Shown here: positions 17,653 through 26,081 of the stretch, piece by piece | Layout: each line of letters opens with the position of its first letter | Position numbering within the stretch: position 1 is the first letter of the stretch | DNA from: Psychrobacillus glaciei | Lineage (GTDB): Bacteria > Bacillota > Bacilli > Bacillales_A > Planococcaceae | DNA: 64,000 nucleotides | NCBI RefSeq assembly: GCF_008973485.1 | Contig: NZ_CP031223.1 | Span: 1,922,001-1,986,000, forward strand | Direction: 5' to 3' | Made by a program: the position numbers and the translations under genes | Notes under the pieces: model-generated | What the model saw: the letters and a program-made list of their open reading frames with translations, nothing else | Told to the model about the DNA's origin: nothing | The model's database searches: none

Positions 17653-18300
17653 TTACTCGGCTTCGAGCTTTGACCACTCAATGTTTGGTTCCTTCACTAA
17701 TCGCATAGCTTTATTTCCAGCAAACAAAAATCCAATAAATATCAAACCTGAAAATACAATACCTAATGCTTTTCTAACGATAATTAAATGCATAAACGCA
17801 TCTACACCATGATCTATAATTAGCCAGACCATAATGGAGTTCATGAGAAGTCCCCTAATAACGAAAATGGCAGTAACGAACTGAAATAGCTTCACATTCC
17901 CTTTCATAAAATATAATTTTTTACTTTTTTCTCTCGAGTATCCTTGTAGGTACATGAATTCAACTGCAAGATAAATTGCTAAAGGTTTTTGCATAATCAT
18001 TGAAAAAATATAAATTGAAGTAAATGCATAACTCAACCAAACAGAATTCCAAAGCATTTGAATGGCAGACCCAGCAAGTAAATCAAGTATAGAACTAAGC
18101 ATTAGTGAAGAAATAATGAAAAAACCAATCATATTAAATTGCCGGTCTTTCATGAAACGATAAATAGTATAGACGATTGCAGGAATTGTAGATAATAACA
18201 TTGCATAATAGTCACCTATAAAACCTCTACCATGTGTCCAAATGAAATAAGGTAAACCTAAATATACAATTAACTCTAATAAGATATAGTTTATTTTCAT
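17653..18300 (-). CDS. polytopic membrane protein (VC0807-like)
   Basis: 215 residues, ATG 18300, beginning two bases after the MerR gene stop, so it is the second gene of that operon. Six or so hydrophobic segments, with a WTHGRGFIGDYYAMLL segment after the first and a basic loop at GYSREKSKK. It resembles the VC0807 family of unknown function. Being under a MerR/TipAS regulator, it may protect against a hydrophobic toxic compound; this is inference. Confidence 0.65.
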   Translation of the reverse strand: MKINYILLELIVYLGLPYFIWTHGRGFIGDYYAMLLSTIPAIVYTIYRFMKDRQFNMIGFFIISSLMLSSILDLLAGSAIQMLWNSVWLSYAFTSIYIFSMIMQKPLAIYLAVEFMYLQGYSREKSKKLYFMKGNVKLFQFVTAIFVIRGLLMNSIMVWLIIDHGVDAFMHLIIVRKALGIVFSGLIFIGFLFAGNKAMRLVKEPNIEWSKLEAE

Positions 18301-18301
18301 T

Positions 18302-19054
18302 TTAATATTCCTTCTCTTTTAGTTGGAAATAATGAGTAATTGCTTTTTCTATAAAGTCTACAATAGCTTGTTCGAATCGATAAAATCCAATATCGCCTTT
18401 TCCTTCTTTTTGTTTATTCCATACTTTTTCGGCAAATTTAAAATTCCCGTTGAAGTCTCTTTCAAGTAGATTAATCCATCTGGTTGCCAAATCTTGAGCC
18501 TTTGGACTTGAAATATCAATATGAATGTTTTGTCTAATATCGTTTATTAACGTAGTGTAGACCTTTATTGTATCAGTATCGTCTCCAATTTTCGGAAGTT
18601 GTATTAGATATTGAACTTCATCCTTGGAAAAATGTTTACTCCAAATCTTTTCATATACTTCTATAGGAGTGGGAGAGGAATTCATTGGAATACGATCAAA
18701 AACATCTTTCCAATTTTCTAAATCTTCAAATTCACTCACTTGAAGTAAATACCGAATAGATCGTTTACGTTCCTCGATACGTTCCTTCTCTACTTCTAAC
18801 ACTTTTAATTGCATTGCAAGAGCTTCTTTATGACTCAAATTTTGATTTTCCAACATTTGTCTTATAGAGATTAAATTAAAGCCCATTTCCTTTAATACCT
18901 TAATATAATGTAATTTAATAACATCTTTTTCTTCATAGTATCGATGCCCTCCATCACTCAAATATGATGGGGTCAACAGTCCTATTTCATCGTAGTAACG
19001 GAGCGTTCTTACTGTTGAATTGCTCATATTCGCCAAATTTCCAATAGAATACAC
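18302..19054 (-). CDS. MerR family regulator with TipAS-type drug-binding domain
   Basis: 250 residues. Residues 1-70 are a MerR winged helix (YSIGNLANMSNSTVRTLRYYDEIGLLTPSY...GHRYY), followed by a coiled-coil dimer helix (LEVEKERIEERKRSIRYLL). The C-terminal 120 residues resemble the TipAS antibiotic-binding domain (WSKHFSKDEVQYLIQLPK...ATRWINLLERDFNG). Such regulators bind drugs and activate their own promoter by twisting a 19-bp spacer, and exactly such a promoter lies upstream. The downstream membrane protein gene is probably part of the response. Confidence 0.85.
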   Translation of the reverse strand: MYSIGNLANMSNSTVRTLRYYDEIGLLTPSYLSDGGHRYYEEKDVIKLHYIKVLKEMGFNLISIRQMLENQNLSHKEALAMQLKVLEVEKERIEERKRSIRYLLQVSEFEDLENWKDVFDRIPMNSSPTPIEVYEKIWSKHFSKDEVQYLIQLPKIGDDTDTIKVYTTLINDIRQNIHIDISSPKAQDLATRWINLLERDFNGNFKFAEKVWNKQKEGKGDIGFYRFEQAIVDFIEKAITHYFQLKEKEY

Positions 19055-19084
19055 GAGGCACCTCCATATCTAAATCTTATAATC

Positions 19085-19115
19085 ATTATAGAACCTTACG
19101 TTACGTTAGAATCAA
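19085..19115 (-). promoter_or_regulatory. MerR-type promoter with 19-bp spacer
   Basis: On the minus strand: -35 TTGATT (19115-19110), a spacer of exactly 19 bases with the dyad-like core CTAACGTAACGTAAG, and -10 TATAAT (19090-19085), 31 bases before the merR start. The overlong spacer is the hallmark of MerR-activated promoters. Confidence 0.8.
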
Positions 19116-19253
19116 GCATTATTTTAAATAATATGATATTTTAGAAATTATTGAATAGATTACCAAATGTCAATATAATAAAGTGAATGTACATATATTT
19201 TCACAAAAAAAAGTAATTACTTCAGAGTATTAATAATAAAGGAGGTTAACATA

Positions 19254-19808
19254 TTGAATGAAAAGCTATTATTTGCTGAAACAGAGGGACTTATTTTAAG
19301 ACCTTTTCAAGATGATGACTATGAAAATTGGTATAAAGGGTTTAATGATCGTCTACAATCACAATACAAATACGATGATGGGTTTTCGGATATGTCTTAT
19401 TCTACTGAGGAATGGTTTGTCAAATGGATCGATGGGTTTCGGCAAGCTGCTGAAAAAGATGAAATGTACATATTAGGAGTATTTCGAAAAGAAGATGGAG
19501 TAAATGTTGGAAAAGTAGAATTAATCACAATTCTAAGAATGGATTATCAATGGGCAATGATGGGATATTCGATACATAATCAGTTTTGGAAAAATGGGTA
19601 TGGTGTTGACAGTGTGAACGCAGCAACTAAACTATTCTTCTCTGAATTAAATTTTCATCGTATTGAATTGCATATAAATACGGATAATGAACCCTCTAAA
19701 AAATTAGCCGAGCAGGCTGGATTTGCTTTTGAATGCAATCGAGAACAATTCTCTCTAGAAAACGATAAATGGACGGATTTTCTGATTTATTATCAAAACA
19801 ATAACTGA
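19254..19808 (+). CDS. GNAT acetyltransferase (RimJ/RimL-like)
   Basis: 184 residues, TTG 19254 after AAAGGAGG. RimL-type pattern: LILRPFQDDDYENWY at the start, VGKVELITI, MMGYSIHNQFWKNGYGVDSV as the acetyl-CoA loop, HRIELHINTDNEPSKKLAEQAGFAFE. Usual length for the group. Substrate unknown. Divergent from the MerR operon and followed by a kinase-like gene after 48 bases. Confidence 0.82.
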   Translation: MNEKLLFAETEGLILRPFQDDDYENWYKGFNDRLQSQYKYDDGFSDMSYSTEEWFVKWIDGFRQAAEKDEMYILGVFRKEDGVNVGKVELITILRMDYQWAMMGYSIHNQFWKNGYGVDSVNAATKLFFSELNFHRIELHINTDNEPSKKLAEQAGFAFECNREQFSLENDKWTDFLIYYQNNN

Positions 19809-19856
19809 AAATAATATACAGATATACTTTATCACTCAAACTACAGAGGTGAGAAA

Positions 19857-20756
19857 ATGATAGAAACCTTAGCAAAGCAGATTCCTATTATTAGTAATTT
19901 TATAGACATAGTTCAAATTAAAAAAGGATTTTCAGCAGATGAAAAGTATCTAATACATTTTGATAATCATAAGTTACTTCTTCGGTTGTTTAACCTAGCA
20001 GAGCTTGAATCTAAAAAGATAGAGTATTCTATTTTAAAGAGAATGCAGGATTACAATGTTATGTGCTCACGACCGATTACTATTGGTGAGATAGGAAATC
20101 AAGGGTATATGATTACAACCTATATAGAAGGTAAAGATGCTGAAGAAGAAATCCGAAATTACACAGATCAAGAACAATTTAGTATTGGCATTGAGGCTGG
20201 TAAAGAATTAAAGAAAATGCATCAATATGTTGCCCCTAATCATGTCTCATCGTGGTATTCAAGAAAAGTGGAAAAACATAAGAAATACATGGACGCATAC
20301 TTAAAATGTGGCGTTAAAGTAAAGAATGATCAAAAAATAATGGATTTTATTGATAACAATATTCACCTAATGAAACAACGACCAAACTTATTTCAACATG
20401 ATGATTTCCATGTTGGGAATATCATTGTTAATAACAGGGGATTCTCGGGAGTAATTGACTTTAACAGGTATGATTGGGGTGATCCAATTCATGAATTTCT
20501 TAAAATTGGAATTTTTAGCAGAGAAATAAGTATTCCTTTTTCAATTGGACAAATCAGAGGGTATTTTAATAATGAAGAGCCCGATGAATACTTTTGGAGG
20601 ATGTATTCACTCTACTTAGCCATGTGCGTTTTTTCTTCTGTGGTATGGACTTTAAAAACTATTCCAGATGACATGAATAAGATGTTAGATAAAGTGTATA
20701 TGTTTTTAGAAGATCATGATTACTTCAGTAAATTAAAACCTAAGTGGTACATCTAG
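19857..20756 (+). CDS. aminoglycoside phosphotransferase-like kinase (APH family)
   Basis: 299 residues, ATG 19857 after GAGGTGAG. Kinase motifs of the APH/choline-kinase group: LFQHDDFHVGNIIVN (catalytic HxDxxxxN) and GVIDFNRYDWGDPIHEF (metal-binding D). The N-lobe has KLLLRLFN with a Lys/Arg pair. Family members phosphorylate aminoglycosides, macrolides or metabolites such as choline; this one is not clearly a known resistance enzyme. Confidence 0.8.
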   Translation: MIETLAKQIPIISNFIDIVQIKKGFSADEKYLIHFDNHKLLLRLFNLAELESKKIEYSILKRMQDYNVMCSRPITIGEIGNQGYMITTYIEGKDAEEEIRNYTDQEQFSIGIEAGKELKKMHQYVAPNHVSSWYSRKVEKHKKYMDAYLKCGVKVKNDQKIMDFIDNNIHLMKQRPNLFQHDDFHVGNIIVNNRGFSGVIDFNRYDWGDPIHEFLKIGIFSREISIPFSIGQIRGYFNNEEPDEYFWRMYSLYLAMCVFSSVVWTLKTIPDDMNKMLDKVYMFLEDHDYFSKLKPKWYI

Positions 20757-21344
20757 AAACTACTTGTGGCGATCAATTGTAAAAAAATGAGGAGCGCGAA
20801 AATTAATTAGGTAATGGATTATGGTAAGTATAAGTATTAAAACTTCCTAACCATCTTCATTCTTTTTAGTTTAATAGAGAATGAGATATTGCTGATAATA
20901 CTTTTAATCTCTTGAGTGTGGGTAATACGTACTATGCTTTTTAAAAAGGTGTAAAAAAAGTGTCCATTTCTTTGACCTCTACTATTTATTATCCCAAAGA
21001 AAGATAGGAACTGTAAAAAGCAAAATCCTTATTTGCAAGAACAACATAAAACCCTCATTTATTAGGATTTAAGGAGTCAGTTACTTACTACTTAATTAAA
21101 TTTCATATGACCACTTTTTGAGAAGGTCTTTCATCAGTTTGCTAAACTGTTGGCGGCCTTTTCTTCTATGTTTTCCATCATAAATAGAAACATCCAAATC
21201 TCTACACTCCATTTGAAGTGTACTAGAGTTTACTCCATTTCTTGAATCCCCTGAATTGAAGGAGCTCATACTATATGAAATATTAATCTGTCATGGTAAA
21301 ATATACTATAAATATAAAAAATTAAATGAATGGAGAATGAATGA
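20757..21344. other. 588-bp intergenic region
   Basis: Mostly non-coding. It contains one possible short minus-strand ORF (listed separately) and an AT-rich promoter region (TATACTATAAATATAAAA near 21300) ahead of the lysozyme-like gene. Confidence 0.5.
21096..21269 (-). CDS. possible 57-aa basic protein
   Basis: ATG 21269 to TAA 21096. The C-terminal half is strongly basic and looks protein-like (VSIYDGKHRRKGRQQFSKLM, then KDLLKKWSYEI). No ribosome site is visible before the ATG, so the gene may be a remnant or start elsewhere. No family recognised. Confidence 0.3.
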   Translation of the reverse strand: MSSFNSGDSRNGVNSSTLQMECRDLDVSIYDGKHRRKGRQQFSKLMKDLLKKWSYEI

Positions 21345-22574
21345 ATGAAATCAATTAAAATGAGACTAGGATTCATAACTTGTTTAATCCTCCTGGGTTG
21401 GTCTTACGAAGAAGCTTACGCTGAGTCAATATGGACATCTAAATGTTCATCATATGGTGAAATTAAACCAAACCAAAATCCTGCTTTTCAGCATTTGAAC
21501 TGCTTACTTACGAATGCGGCTTTAGAAGCAAAAATCCCACCCGAAGTTGTAAAGGCTGTGGCTTCAAAAGAAAATGGGGCTTGGAAACAATTTGATGAGA
21601 ATGGTGAGCCTGTAATATCAAAAGATAACGGGATCGGAATTATGCAAATCACCAATCAACTAGGATATGATCAAGAGAAATTAAAATATGATATCAACTA
21701 CAATATTAAGGTAGGCGTCGAAATTCTTAGCGACATGTATGGTCGTAAAGATCTTCCAAAAATAAAAGGGACAGGACGAGAAATAATTGAAAATTGGTAC
21801 TTTCCCATCATGGCTTATAACGGTACAAAGCCTAGCAACAGTCCTATTTATCAGTCTAGTGGATTGAAGAACATAGATGCCTATCAAGAAAAAGTTTTTG
21901 CATTTATTGAAAAAGATAGTTACATAAATAATACGAAATTAGGGCAGTTCCCTTTTAATACAGCTGATTTTGAATATGACCCTAACAGCAGTAAAAATAT
22001 TTATTTCAAAAAAATGGAATATACTTTAACGAATCAGATGCATACTACTGCATATCAATTTCAAATAGGAGACAAGGTGGAGATAACAGAAAACACTGTA
22101 AACCTAAGGTCACAACCTAGTACTTCTTCAGTTGCAAAAACCATAGCAAACAATACTACATTGACTATAGATGGGAATTTTTTATATGACCAATCTTTAA
22201 CAAGTATTAATCAATTTGTATGGTACCCAGTTAAAACACAGGATCAAAAGTTAGCAGGATATATTTCCTCTGCTTACATTACGAAGAAGCTAGATGTACC
22301 GGCTGTAAAAGTTATGTGGGGAAAAACAGAATTAAAATTAGGACAAACAGGTAAAGTTACTATTCTGTCTAATACAAACTTGGTAAAAATGGAGAGTAAC
22401 GGTTCATTGTCTACGGTCCGTACTTTGAAAAAAGGCGAAGAATACCGAGTTTATAGTTTTAATAGTAATCTTGGCGGTTTATACGGTGTGGGTGGTGGAA
22501 ATTATATTCAGAACTCCGCAAATATAAAATACGAAACACCTTCTAAAAGCAAGTTAGCATTACTTTCTCAATAA
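21345..22574 (+). CDS. secreted lysozyme/SLT-like protein with SH3b domain
   Basis: 409 residues with a signal peptide (KSIKMRLGFITCLILLGW, probable cleavage after AYA-26). Residues 50-190 resemble a soluble lytic transglycosylase: catalytic Glu76 in ASKENGAWKQF, then GIGIMQITN, and IMAYNG. Residues 245-315 form a bacterial SH3 domain (VEITENTVNLRSQPS...GYISSAYI) that should bind cell wall, and the end carries another beta-rich module. Likely exported and acting on peptidoglycan. Promoter-like sequence and terminator flank it, so it is a single-gene unit. Confidence 0.82.
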   Translation: MKSIKMRLGFITCLILLGWSYEEAYAESIWTSKCSSYGEIKPNQNPAFQHLNCLLTNAALEAKIPPEVVKAVASKENGAWKQFDENGEPVISKDNGIGIMQITNQLGYDQEKLKYDINYNIKVGVEILSDMYGRKDLPKIKGTGREIIENWYFPIMAYNGTKPSNSPIYQSSGLKNIDAYQEKVFAFIEKDSYINNTKLGQFPFNTADFEYDPNSSKNIYFKKMEYTLTNQMHTTAYQFQIGDKVEITENTVNLRSQPSTSSVAKTIANNTTLTIDGNFLYDQSLTSINQFVWYPVKTQDQKLAGYISSAYITKKLDVPAVKVMWGKTELKLGQTGKVTILSNTNLVKMESNGSLSTVRTLKKGEEYRVYSFNSNLGGLYGVGGGNYIQNSANIKYETPSKSKLALLSQ

Positions 22575-22590
22575 CCAAAGCACCAATAGT

Positions 22591-22625
22591 AAATCCAACT
22601 TCATTTGCCGTGAAGTTGGATTTTT
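22591..22625 (+). terminator. Rho-independent terminator
   Basis: AAATCCAACTTCA / TGAAGTTGGATTT with a seven-base loop and T-run, 16 bases after the lysozyme-like gene. Confidence 0.88.
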
Positions 22626-23491
22626 AAATTGCACTAATATGCTTTATGTCTATCGAAATGGTTTATTGTTCTCTTGAATTGTTAAATTGGAGATATTAAT
22701 TTATGGCTTTCTGACATCTCTAATAGGTCAAAACTTTGTTTGCTTGTAATAACTAGATTAGGTTTAATCTGCCATAAAATTTACCTGAAAAGGGTGAGGC
22801 AGTCTGTAAAGCACCTACATCGTTGGAATCAGAAACATAAAGACTCTATAGCACCATTGTTCGTCACCACTTTCGCCAACCATAGAATAATTATGATTGC
22901 TTTTTCAATATTTTCATTCTCTATGGTGAAGCCCTTATTTTGCGTTTAACGGATGTAAAACTGTTAAATAAGTTTATTTAATTAGGTTTTCGTGATTGTG
23001 AAGGTCATAACTGTAAATTAAAATCATACAAAAATTTAATAATGCTTAGTTATGTCTTTTTTGTTGTGGTCGGTATTAAATTTTAATAAAGGACTCCCTC
23101 ATATGGTTTTATTTATATAGAATAGAGGTTATTAAACTACGATGGGGTTGTTATAAGAAGGATTAACGCAAAAACAACTGAAAATCGATCAATGAAGACG
23201 GAAATATGAAGATAAAGCTGTTTTCGAACGAGTTGAACCTGAATATAGAGGTTTTGAAAAAACTAATGTAATTATGATGAGTGTTGATTCTGGAAGGATT
23301 AACGCTTTTTTTCTTGTACTTCTCTAGCTCCCATGAAAATTAAAAAATGCTCAAAATCGAATAAATTACATAACAAAAGAGATACCGAAAATTATGAGGC
23401 CACCTGACTTACATATAATATTTTATTATAAGCGTCTTCTAATTGGATATTTATGTTAATATATGAATGAGATTGTGAAGGTTTACACTTA
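22626..23491. other. 866-bp region without genes, with a relic of the 186-bp element
   Basis: No ORF with a ribosome site; the frame at 22740-22949 is rejected. At about 22915-22955 the words TTTTCATTCTCTATGGTGAAG, CTTATTTTGCG and TTTAACGGATG match the right end of the 186-bp MITE-like element and the left arm of an array site, so the repeat array once began further left than its first clear site at 23492. Confidence 0.5.
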
Positions 23492-23520
23492 AACTAACGC
23501 AGCAGGTTAGTTCAATAAGG
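23492..23520 (+). repeat. array site 1, right arm only
   Basis: AACTAACGCAGCAGGTTAGTT followed by CAATAAGG. This is the right-arm consensus of the repeat that separates genes from here to 63.5 kb. The two halves AACTAAC and GTTAGTT are complementary. A complete site adds, on the left, AACTAACGG, then a stem GCTTTACT...AGTAAAGC and a T-run that would act as terminator for the preceding gene. Confidence 0.8.
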
Positions 23521-23585
23521 TAATTGGATTCATGTGGTAAAATTAGTTATTCAATTTAACTTAATGCTTGGAGGGATTTATAGCG

Positions 23586-23780
23586 ATGGAAGCAATTGTG
23601 TTATATCTAGCAGGATTGTTTGTTCTATTTATAGTTATCAAAGTAGCTGTGACTAAAGGTATTAACAATTCAATAATTGGAGAAGTGTTTGAGAAACAAT
23701 ATGGAAAAAGAGATGAAGAAAAAGGAATTAGTGAATTGTTGGAAAAATACGGCGAAATAGAAGATGATGTTAAGAAATAA
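23586..23780 (+). CDS. small membrane protein (cassette)
   Basis: 64 residues from ATG 23586, with GGAGGG upstream. One membrane helix (EAIVLYLAGLFVLFIVI) followed by a conserved tail: KGINNSIIGEVFEKQYGKRDEEK and an acidic end. A paralogue with the same layout lies at 58306-58503 in the same array. Function unknown. The gene is enclosed by array sites 1 and 2. Confidence 0.7.
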   Translation: MEAIVLYLAGLFVLFIVIKVAVTKGINNSIIGEVFEKQYGKRDEEKGISELLEKYGEIEDDVKK

Positions 23781-23787
23781 GTTGTTA

Positions 23788-23858
23788 AACTAACGGGTGC
23801 TTTACTTCAATAGGGAGTAGAGCCTTTTTTACCAACGCAGCAGTTTAGTTCAATAAGG
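23788..23858 (+). repeat. array site 2, complete
   Basis: Left arm AACTAACGGG, stem GCTTTACT/AGTAGAGC with T-run, right arm ACCAACGCAGCAG then TTTAGTTCAATAAGG. Confidence 0.85.
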
Positions 23859-23884
23859 TCATAATGGAAAATTAGGGGGAGAAG

Positions 23885-24349
23885 ATGAAGAAAGGAAAAT
23901 TGTTGTTAATCATATTAATTATCTTGCTCGGTGTAATATTTGGCTGTTCAGTTAATAAAGTCGAATTTGATGACAAAAATATTATTTTTAATGTTGTTAA
24001 AACCGAGTCAACCGATGAGTATGAATCTTATTCGATTGAAATATCAAATAAAACTGGATTTGATTTAACTCATCTTACGTTTTATTTAAGTTACCCGATA
24101 AAAACATCCAATGGATCAAAAGGTAATCCTTTTGCGGTTGAAGGAAAAACTAATACAAATAGACCAATAAATTTAAAATCAGGTGAGACAATAACTTTTT
24201 CAATTTTTGCACCTATTAAAGAGGTTTTTGGTGAATCCCAACTACTTAAATTTGAAGATCCAAGTATTAAGTTGCAAGGGTATTATAAAGATGAAAAAGA
24301 GGAAATCCCATTTGGTATTGTTGGTGGATTGAGCGTTTTTGTTAATTAA
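23885..24349 (+). CDS. lipoprotein, hypothetical (cassette)
   Basis: 154 residues, ATG 23885 after TTAGGGGGAGA. Signal peptide with lipobox at about residues 18-21 (VIFGCS), so it is lipid-anchored outside the membrane. The mature part is beta-rich with an 'EISNKTGFDLTHLTFYLSYP' region and ends GIVGGLSVFVN; it resembles generic extracellular beta-sandwich domains. Sole gene between sites 2 and 3. Confidence 0.72.
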   Translation: MKKGKLLLIILIILLGVIFGCSVNKVEFDDKNIIFNVVKTESTDEYESYSIEISNKTGFDLTHLTFYLSYPIKTSNGSKGNPFAVEGKTNTNRPINLKSGETITFSIFAPIKEVFGESQLLKFEDPSIKLQGYYKDEKEEIPFGIVGGLSVFVN

Positions 24350-24367
24350 TATTCAAATTCGTTCTTC

Positions 24368-24448
24368 AACTAACGGAGTGCTTTACTTCAATAAAGGGGT
24401 AAAGCCTTTTTCCTTATTGTGTTAACGCAGCAGTTTAGTTGAAGAAGG
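24368..24448 (+). repeat. array site 3, complete
   Basis: CAACTAACGGAG, stem GCTTTACT...GGGTAAAGC with T-run, then TTAACGCAGCAG and TTTAGTTGAAGAAGG. Confidence 0.85.
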
Positions 24449-24545
24449 AAATTTAAGGCATTGACTTACTGAGTTAGATTATTTAGAATAATAGGAAATA
24501 TAATATCATAAACGCTTTGATTAGGAATATTAAGGAAATGTTTTT

Positions 24546-24750
24546 GTGTAGAGAGCTGTCGGTAGGTGCAAGACAGTCAATTATTTCCCCAACTCGTCTA
24601 TGAGTGGATAGATTGATATGTAAATCTATACGGGTAACTTCCGTAAACAAGTTCCCAAGAAGTTTCGTTAGAGTTAAACGAAACAAGAAGAGTGGTACCA
24701 CGATAAAAAACCTATCGTCTCTTTTAGAGACCTGGACTAACCTAAAATAG
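24546..24750 (+). promoter_or_regulatory. T-box leader, split from its gene by an IS3-family element
   Basis: The leader starts with the stem I motif GTAGAGAGCTGTCGGTAGGTGCAAG and carries the T-box core AGAGTGGTACCACG (about 24690) and the CGTCTCTTTT strand. It would sense an uncharged tRNA; the specifier codon could not be assigned with confidence. The terminator half is displaced by the IS: AACCTA before the element (24739-24744) pairs with TAGGTT after it (about 26031) followed by a T-run. The downstream gene is the HIT protein at 26082. Confidence 0.75.
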
Positions 24751-24819
24751 TGAGACAATATAAAACACCTTCGGTAATGGTACACTTAAAACAAGTACTT
24801 AAATCGGAGGTGTTTTTGC

Positions 24820-25137
24820 ATGGGCAAAAACGTGTATACAAGCGAGATTAAATGGGCAGTCGTCAAAGAAAAAATGAGTGGTAAACTAACAACGAAAGAA
24901 ATTATGGAGAAATACGGAATTAAGAATAAATCTCAAGTTGAGACATGGATGAGATGGTATAGAGCGAATGAAATTCATCGTTTTGACCAACCGATTGGGA
25001 AACAATATACGTTTGGGCATGGGCCTGATTTTAAAAGTGAAGAAGAGAAGAAAGATACGCAGATGAACCATTTAAAAATGGAGAATGAGATTCTAAAAAA
25101 GTATTTGGAAATGATAAAGGAGTTGAAAAACACATAG
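24820..25137 (+). CDS. IS3-family transposase OrfA
   Basis: 105 residues, ATG 24820 after GGAGGTG. Helix-turn-helix of the IS3 OrfA type (EIKWAVVKEKMSGKLTTKEIMEKYGIKNKSQVETWMRWY) and a C-terminal leucine-zipper helix (HLKMENEILKKYLEMIKEL). The slippery heptamer A AAA AAG at 25095-25101 is in the right phase for -1 frameshifting into orfB, which would give the OrfAB transposase. Confidence 0.88.
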   Translation: MGKNVYTSEIKWAVVKEKMSGKLTTKEIMEKYGIKNKSQVETWMRWYRANEIHRFDQPIGKQYTFGHGPDFKSEEEKKDTQMNHLKMENEILKKYLEMIKELKNT

Positions 25138-25148
25138 TTCTTCAAATC

Positions 25149-25985
25149 GTGGAAAAGTTCCGGAAAAACTATACAGTAAGTGTCATTTTATCAGCCTTAG
25201 AAATACCACGTTCCAGCTTTTATCGTTGGTTAGCTGAAGGTGTTGAGAAGATTTTAACCTTAGCAGAAGAAGCAATCATCGAACTATGCAAGAAAACGAA
25301 ATACCGCAATGGTCATCGTAAAATAAAGGCGTTATTGAAAAGAGATTATGGAATTAAATTAGACCGCAATACCGTTCAGAAAACCATGCAAAAGTTTCAT
25401 CTTCAATGCAAAGTAAAGCAAAAAAGAAAATGGAAATCTCAAGGTGAGTCAGTAGTAATTGCCCCAAATGTATTGAATCGTAACTTTATAGCTAGTAAAC
25501 CGAACGAAAAATGGGTAACGGATATTACGTATATTCAATATGGTAGCGTCACATTATATCTTTCGACGATCATGGATTTATATAACAATGAAATTGTCAC
25601 TTATAAGCTTTATAATCACCAACAGACTCCGTTAGTCATGGATACGTTGCGTGAAGCGTTAATAGCTCGCGGAAACCCCCAAGGTGTTATTGTTCATTCT
25701 GATCAAGGAAGTGTCTATACATCGTATGCTTATCAAAATGCCTTGAAGGAAAACCATTTAGTTAGCAGTATGTCCAGACGTGGAAACTGTTGGGATAATG
25801 CAGTAATTGAGTCCTTTCATTCTAGTTTAAAAACAGAAGAGTTTAGCCTAGCCAAGTTTAATTCATTAAGTAATGTCAGTGTTGTGCAAAGAATTGACGA
25901 GTATATTCGTCATTACAATGAAGAACGGATCCAAGAAAAATTAGGCTACCTTACGCCAAAAGAATTTGGCATTGCGGCAGCCTAA
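25149..25985 (+). CDS. IS3-family transposase OrfB (DDE integrase core)
   Basis: 278 residues counted from GTG 25149, but the frame is open back to the slippery heptamer at 25095, so it is normally made as an OrfAB fusion. HTH_21-type region (RYRNGHRKIKALL region with LDRNTVQKTMQKF), then the DDE core: WVTDITYIQ, TIMDLYNNEIV, HSDQGSVY and NCWDNAVIESFHSSLKTE with its glutamate, ending IRHYNEERIQEKLGYLTP. Length is normal, so the element may be active. Confidence 0.92.
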   Translation: MEKFRKNYTVSVILSALEIPRSSFYRWLAEGVEKILTLAEEAIIELCKKTKYRNGHRKIKALLKRDYGIKLDRNTVQKTMQKFHLQCKVKQKRKWKSQGESVVIAPNVLNRNFIASKPNEKWVTDITYIQYGSVTLYLSTIMDLYNNEIVTYKLYNHQQTPLVMDTLREALIARGNPQGVIVHSDQGSVYTSYAYQNALKENHLVSSMSRRGNCWDNAVIESFHSSLKTEEFSLAKFNSLSNVSVVQRIDEYIRHYNEERIQEKLGYLTPKEFGIAAA

Positions 25986-26081
25986 AAAGGTGTTTTATAT
26001 GTGTCTCATATCGCTAGGTCAGTTCAACCGTAGGTTTTTTTATTTTTATAATAAAAGAAATAATTAAGGGAGGCATATTAA

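Larger units (their letters stand above)
24751..26008 (+). mobile_element. IS3-family insertion sequence, apparently intact
   Basis: 1258 bp bounded by inverted repeats: TGAGACAATATAAAACACCTT at the left and its near-complement AAGGTGTTTTATATGTGTCTCA at the right. It holds orfA and orfB in the -1 frame relation typical of the family. Flanks (TAG left, TAT right) do not give a clear target duplication. It has landed inside the T-box leader of the HIT gene. Confidence 0.9.

Noticed and set aside
22740-22949. 69-codon plus-strand frame
   Set aside because: Overlaps a relic of the 186-bp element; no ribosome site.
24483-24785. Open frame of 100 codons on the minus strand
   Set aside because: It is antisense to the T-box leader and the IS3 left end; no ribosome site and no protein-like pattern.
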